In this document: positions 61,787 to 64,000 of the stretch, in pieces | How the letters are laid out: every line of letters begins with the position of its first letter | Position numbering within the stretch: position 1 is the first letter of the stretch | Assembly (NCBI GenBank): GCA_946480915.1 | Contig: CAMLLO010000005.1 | Coordinates: forward strand, 118,210-182,209 | Reading direction: 5' to 3' | DNA from: an uncultured Sphingobacteriaceae bacterium | GTDB taxonomy: Bacteria; Bacteroidota; Bacteroidia; Sphingobacteriales; Sphingobacteriaceae | DNA length: 64,000 nt | Made by a program: the position numbers and the translations under genes | The notes under the pieces: model-generated | Told to the model about the DNA's origin: nothing | The model's database searches: none | The model's input: only the letters and a program-made list of their open reading frames with translations

Positions 61787-62830
61787 ATGGCTTTCTTTAA
61801 TTATAAGCAACGCAATAATATTGTTCTAATAATATTAATTATTCTAGGTTGCGGCATTCTATATTCCCTTAGGTATATAGCCGGAACATTGCTGAGTACA
61901 ATAGTAATGTATACTATTTTCAGACCCCTATATCTCCATATTATCGAGAGATGGAGATTGAAGAAAGCAGCGGCCAGTATGATTGTTATTGTAAGTTCTT
62001 TTTTAATAATTATCCTTCCAATAATTGCACTCTTTTTAATGGTAATGAACAAGATTAATGAGTTTCGCCAGGATCCATTAAGAGTTCAATACATTATTAA
62101 ACGATTAGATGTTTTCTTTTTAAAGACTTTCAATCAGCCTAACTTAGTAGAGAGTACAATTGATAAGGCGGGCGGACATGTCAGTGAGTTTTTCCCCTCT
62201 ATATTGGGTGGAGCAGCATCATTACTTTTGGGTATATCGGTAATGTATTTCCTGCTTTATTTTATGTTCAGACACTATCAAAAATTTGAAGCAGGCTTGA
62301 TTCGTTTTTCGCCGTTCAGAGAGCAGAATGCACTTAAATTCGCTGACGAATTAAAAAATACCACCTATTCCAACGTTCTGGGTCAGGGTCTCATTGCCGT
62401 GGTTCAGGGCGCATTAGTATCGCTGGGTTTTTTTATTTTTGGCATTCCTGATGCGTTGTTTTGGGGAGTAATATCCACTTTTTTATCATTTCTTCCGCTT
62501 GTTGGAGCCGCCCTCGTTTTTATTCCAGCAGGAATATTAGAACTTGCTAACGGAAACGAAACTGCTGGCTGGGGAATCTTAATATGGGGGTTTGTACTTG
62601 TAACCAATATTGATAATGTAATTCGATTTTTAATAGCCAAACGGGTTGGTAATATTCATCCTATCATCACAATAATTGGGGTTGTTGTAGGGATACCTGC
62701 TTTTGGCATAATGGGCTTGGTTTACGGCCCCTTATTGCTCTCGTACTTTATCCTTACGGTGAGGATATACGAAACCAGTAAACTGGCAACAGAGCGGCTT
62801 GAACAAATCCGATCGGCAGAAGAAGAATAA
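61787..62830 (+). CDS. AI-2E family transporter
   Basis: A 347-residue membrane protein with about eight helices. LRYIAGTLLSTIVMYTIFRP at the start, ISVMYFLLYFMFRHYQKFE, the hallmark FIFGIPDALFWGVISTFLSF, and a helix near the C-terminus with IIGVVVGIPAFGIMGLVYGP. AI-2E family members export small molecules or ions, and some move autoinducer-2. No partner gene is seen. It begins the envelope-protein run that follows the signalling block. Confidence 0.93.
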   Translation: MAFFNYKQRNNIVLIILIILGCGILYSLRYIAGTLLSTIVMYTIFRPLYLHIIERWRLKKAAASMIVIVSSFLIIILPIIALFLMVMNKINEFRQDPLRVQYIIKRLDVFFLKTFNQPNLVESTIDKAGGHVSEFFPSILGGAASLLLGISVMYFLLYFMFRHYQKFEAGLIRFSPFREQNALKFADELKNTTYSNVLGQGLIAVVQGALVSLGFFIFGIPDALFWGVISTFLSFLPLVGAALVFIPAGILELANGNETAGWGILIWGFVLVTNIDNVIRFLIAKRVGNIHPIITIIGVVVGIPAFGIMGLVYGPLLLSYFILTVRIYETSKLATERLEQIRSAEEE

Positions 62831-62914
62831 AATTATTCAAACAGTTTCTATTCTTCTTTTGTATTAATTACAATCGAATTAAGCAAGAAAATAATTAAAA
62901 TAATCCTATACACC

Positions 62915-63196
62915 ATGAACGACAATACAAAAGTTTTAGCCGCATTATTAGCCGGATTGGCTGCAGGAGCAGCTCTTGGAATTCTTTTCGCACCAGAAAG
63001 AGGGTCAGAAACGAGAGATAAATTAAACGATGCTTTGAAGAATCTTGGCGATTCTATTAAAGATCGTGCCGCAGAGGAAATTGACAATCTAACTAACTTT
63101 AAAGAAAGCGTTGTTGACAAGATCAAAACTCAATTTAGTAAAGAAGGGTTTGATTCATCAGTTCAGGAGCAAGCGCCGGTTAGTGAGCAACTATAA
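62915..63196 (+). CDS. YtxH domain-containing protein
   Basis: A 93-residue protein with one N-terminal hydrophobic segment (VLAALLAGLAAGAALGILFA) followed directly by APERGSETRDKLNDALKN and an amphipathic, acidic/basic helical tail. It matches the YtxH family of stress-linked small membrane proteins. The function is unknown. It is 84 bases after the transporter and 44 before the holin-like gene, in a familiar Bacteroidota run YtxH/phage-holin-like. Confidence 0.88.
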   Translation: MNDNTKVLAALLAGLAAGAALGILFAPERGSETRDKLNDALKNLGDSIKDRAAEEIDNLTNFKESVVDKIKTQFSKEGFDSSVQEQAPVSEQL

Positions 63197-63240
63197 TTCA
63201 GTTCCTGGTTTCATGCCAGGAACTATTCTAATTTAACATT

Positions 63241-63606
63241 ATGCCAGAAACTCAGACTAAAGAAGAGCAAAAAGTATCACCGGACTTGTTAACCCTGATT
63301 AAGGAGTATATATCGACCCGGGTAGAGCTAACCAGATTAACCATAATAGAGCGGCTTACCGTTGTAACAGCAAACCTGATTACTGACTCCTTTGTATTAA
63401 TAATGGGACTTTTAACCTTCATGTTTGCATCTTTAACGCTTGCACTGTACCTCGGAGAAGAGTTTGGTTCTTACGCCTTGGGATTTGGCATAGTAGCATT
63501 GATATATTTCACTCTGGCTCTGGTAATGTATTTCATAAAAGATAAGCTGGTAGAAAAATACCTGCACGATTTTATGGTGAAGCGGATATTTAATAAAAAG
63601 AAATAA
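63241..63606 (+). CDS. phage-holin-superfamily III-like membrane protein (PF07332)
   Basis: A 121-residue protein: a cytoplasmic N-terminus (LTLIKEYISTRVELTRLTII), two helices (about 46-70 and 78-98) and a basic C-terminus. This matches PF07332, annotated as actinobacterial phage holin family, though chromosomal copies beside YtxH are not phage genes and probably serve the envelope. Its stop overlaps the next ATG as TAATG. Confidence 0.85.
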   Translation: MPETQTKEEQKVSPDLLTLIKEYISTRVELTRLTIIERLTVVTANLITDSFVLIMGLLTFMFASLTLALYLGEEFGSYALGFGIVALIYFTLALVMYFIKDKLVEKYLHDFMVKRIFNKKK

Positions 63607-64000
63607 TGGAAAAGTCGTTTAGCAGTTTGGCAGAGCTACGTGCTGAAATTGACTTTTTGAAAGTCAAACAATTTCAGGATGAGGAAGCCCTGAAAGAAAA
63701 GTTTAGTAGTCCATCAGCCATATTCAGTAGTATTACTGGTCTTTTCAAAGCGGATACTGGTAAGAAATCCTTTATGCAGGATTTACTGCAACAAGATGTT
63801 ATAACTAATATTTCCAGAGTATTAATACCTCTCCTTTTAAACGGAGTATTGTTTAAAAAGTCGGGATTCATAACCAAAACCCTAATCACCTTCCTGTCAC
63901 AAAAGGCTGCAAAACAGGTAAATTCCAACGCGATTTCGGGCTTAGTCGATAAGGTAAAGGGAATGTTCCAAAGTACTAATGGAAAACTACGAAAGTCGCC
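63606..64000 (+). CDS. hypothetical protein, partial (runs off the window)
   Basis: It begins with ATG overlapping the holin-like TAA and stays open for 131 codons to the window end. Reading: EKSFSSLAELRAEIDFLKVK, a helical charged N-terminus, then FMQDLLQQDVITNISRVL and IPLLLNGVLFKKSGFITK with one or two weakly hydrophobic segments. It is not recognised. Its position after YtxH and the holin-like gene and the coupled start suggest co-expression with them. Confidence 0.8.
   Translation, partial: MEKSFSSLAELRAEIDFLKVKQFQDEEALKEKFSSPSAIFSSITGLFKADTGKKSFMQDLLQQDVITNISRVLIPLLLNGVLFKKSGFITKTLITFLSQKAAKQVNSNAISGLVDKVKGMFQSTNGKLRKS

Noticed and set aside
63241..63606. Prophage, because of the holin-like family name.
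   Set aside because: No other phage gene is present, and this family occurs beside YtxH as a normal chromosomal pair.

Overview
The window looks like a piece of a Bacteroidota chromosome, most likely from the Sphingobacteriales (Pedobacter/Mucilaginibacter type). The base composition is AT-rich. Many genes are preceded by a -7 box of the form TAnnTTTG instead of a sigma-70 -10 box. Several families typical of the phylum are present (DUF2480, DUF3108, DUF3109, DUF4834, DUF5687, DUF6427, YfhO). Genus cannot be decided from the sequence alone. I see no tRNA, rRNA, CRISPR array, transposase or prophage.

Layout. 48-2986 is the end of a surface-polysaccharide cluster with three glycosyltransferases, closed by a strong hairpin terminator. 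3060-9069 (minus) holds yfhO, a DUF4834 gene, a cupin fragment, a four-helix-bundle gene inside inverted repeats, ywbE and uvrB. 9215-22895 (plus) is mostly housekeeping: upp, a YjjG-like phosphatase, a glycosyltransferase, a DUF6427 membrane protein, purQ-coaX-OMP-lptC, ppiD, DUF2480, DUF3108-DUF3109 and an LTA-synthase-like sulfatase. 22892-26181 (minus) carries a low-molecular-weight phosphatase, an S1/P1 nuclease, a lipoprotein and fumC. 26428-31496 (plus) carries a serine hydrolase, a response regulator, a YbaB protein and PDH E1 alpha and E2.

31707-38002 is a second carbohydrate region: a polyprenyl-phosphate type glycosyltransferase, a methyltransferase, a sugar ketoisomerase plus aminotransferase pair (FdtA/FdtB type), a GT-C membrane enzyme, a decayed flippase-like gene and a retropepsin-PDZ protein. 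39314-46567 (minus) is a complete drug-efflux operon: TetR, TolC, HlyD-type adaptor, two ABC ATPases and two ABC-2 permeases. A second four-helix-bundle gene with its own inverted repeats interrupts it. 46643-54216 contains a bacillithiol-transferase-like gene, an OmpA lipoprotein, an SDR enzyme, an ABC/DUF5687 exporter, rarA and glnS. 54313-55514 pairs a lone B12-binding domain with an enoyl-CoA hydratase. 55616-61689 is a signalling block: a sigma-54 activator, a large PAS kinase, a CheY-like regulator and a REC-PAS-kinase whose phospho-acceptor His is replaced by Asn. It is followed by AI-2E family, YtxH and holin-like envelope genes and a partial gene at the window edge.

The most unusual pattern is a set of short word-like repeats. 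At two loci they flank a divergent four-helix-bundle (23S IVP family, Avd-related) gene as inverted copies. Each locus uses its own word (TAATCGG at one, GCTAATAGC/GCTAACG at the other). Similar word repeats without a gene occur at 6962-7029, 9871-10179 and 52435-52535, with a compact palindrome at 10874-10896. They fill intergenic gaps right up to neighbouring start and stop codons, and one abuts a truncated cupin gene. This looks like a family of small, non-transposase genetic elements and their scars.
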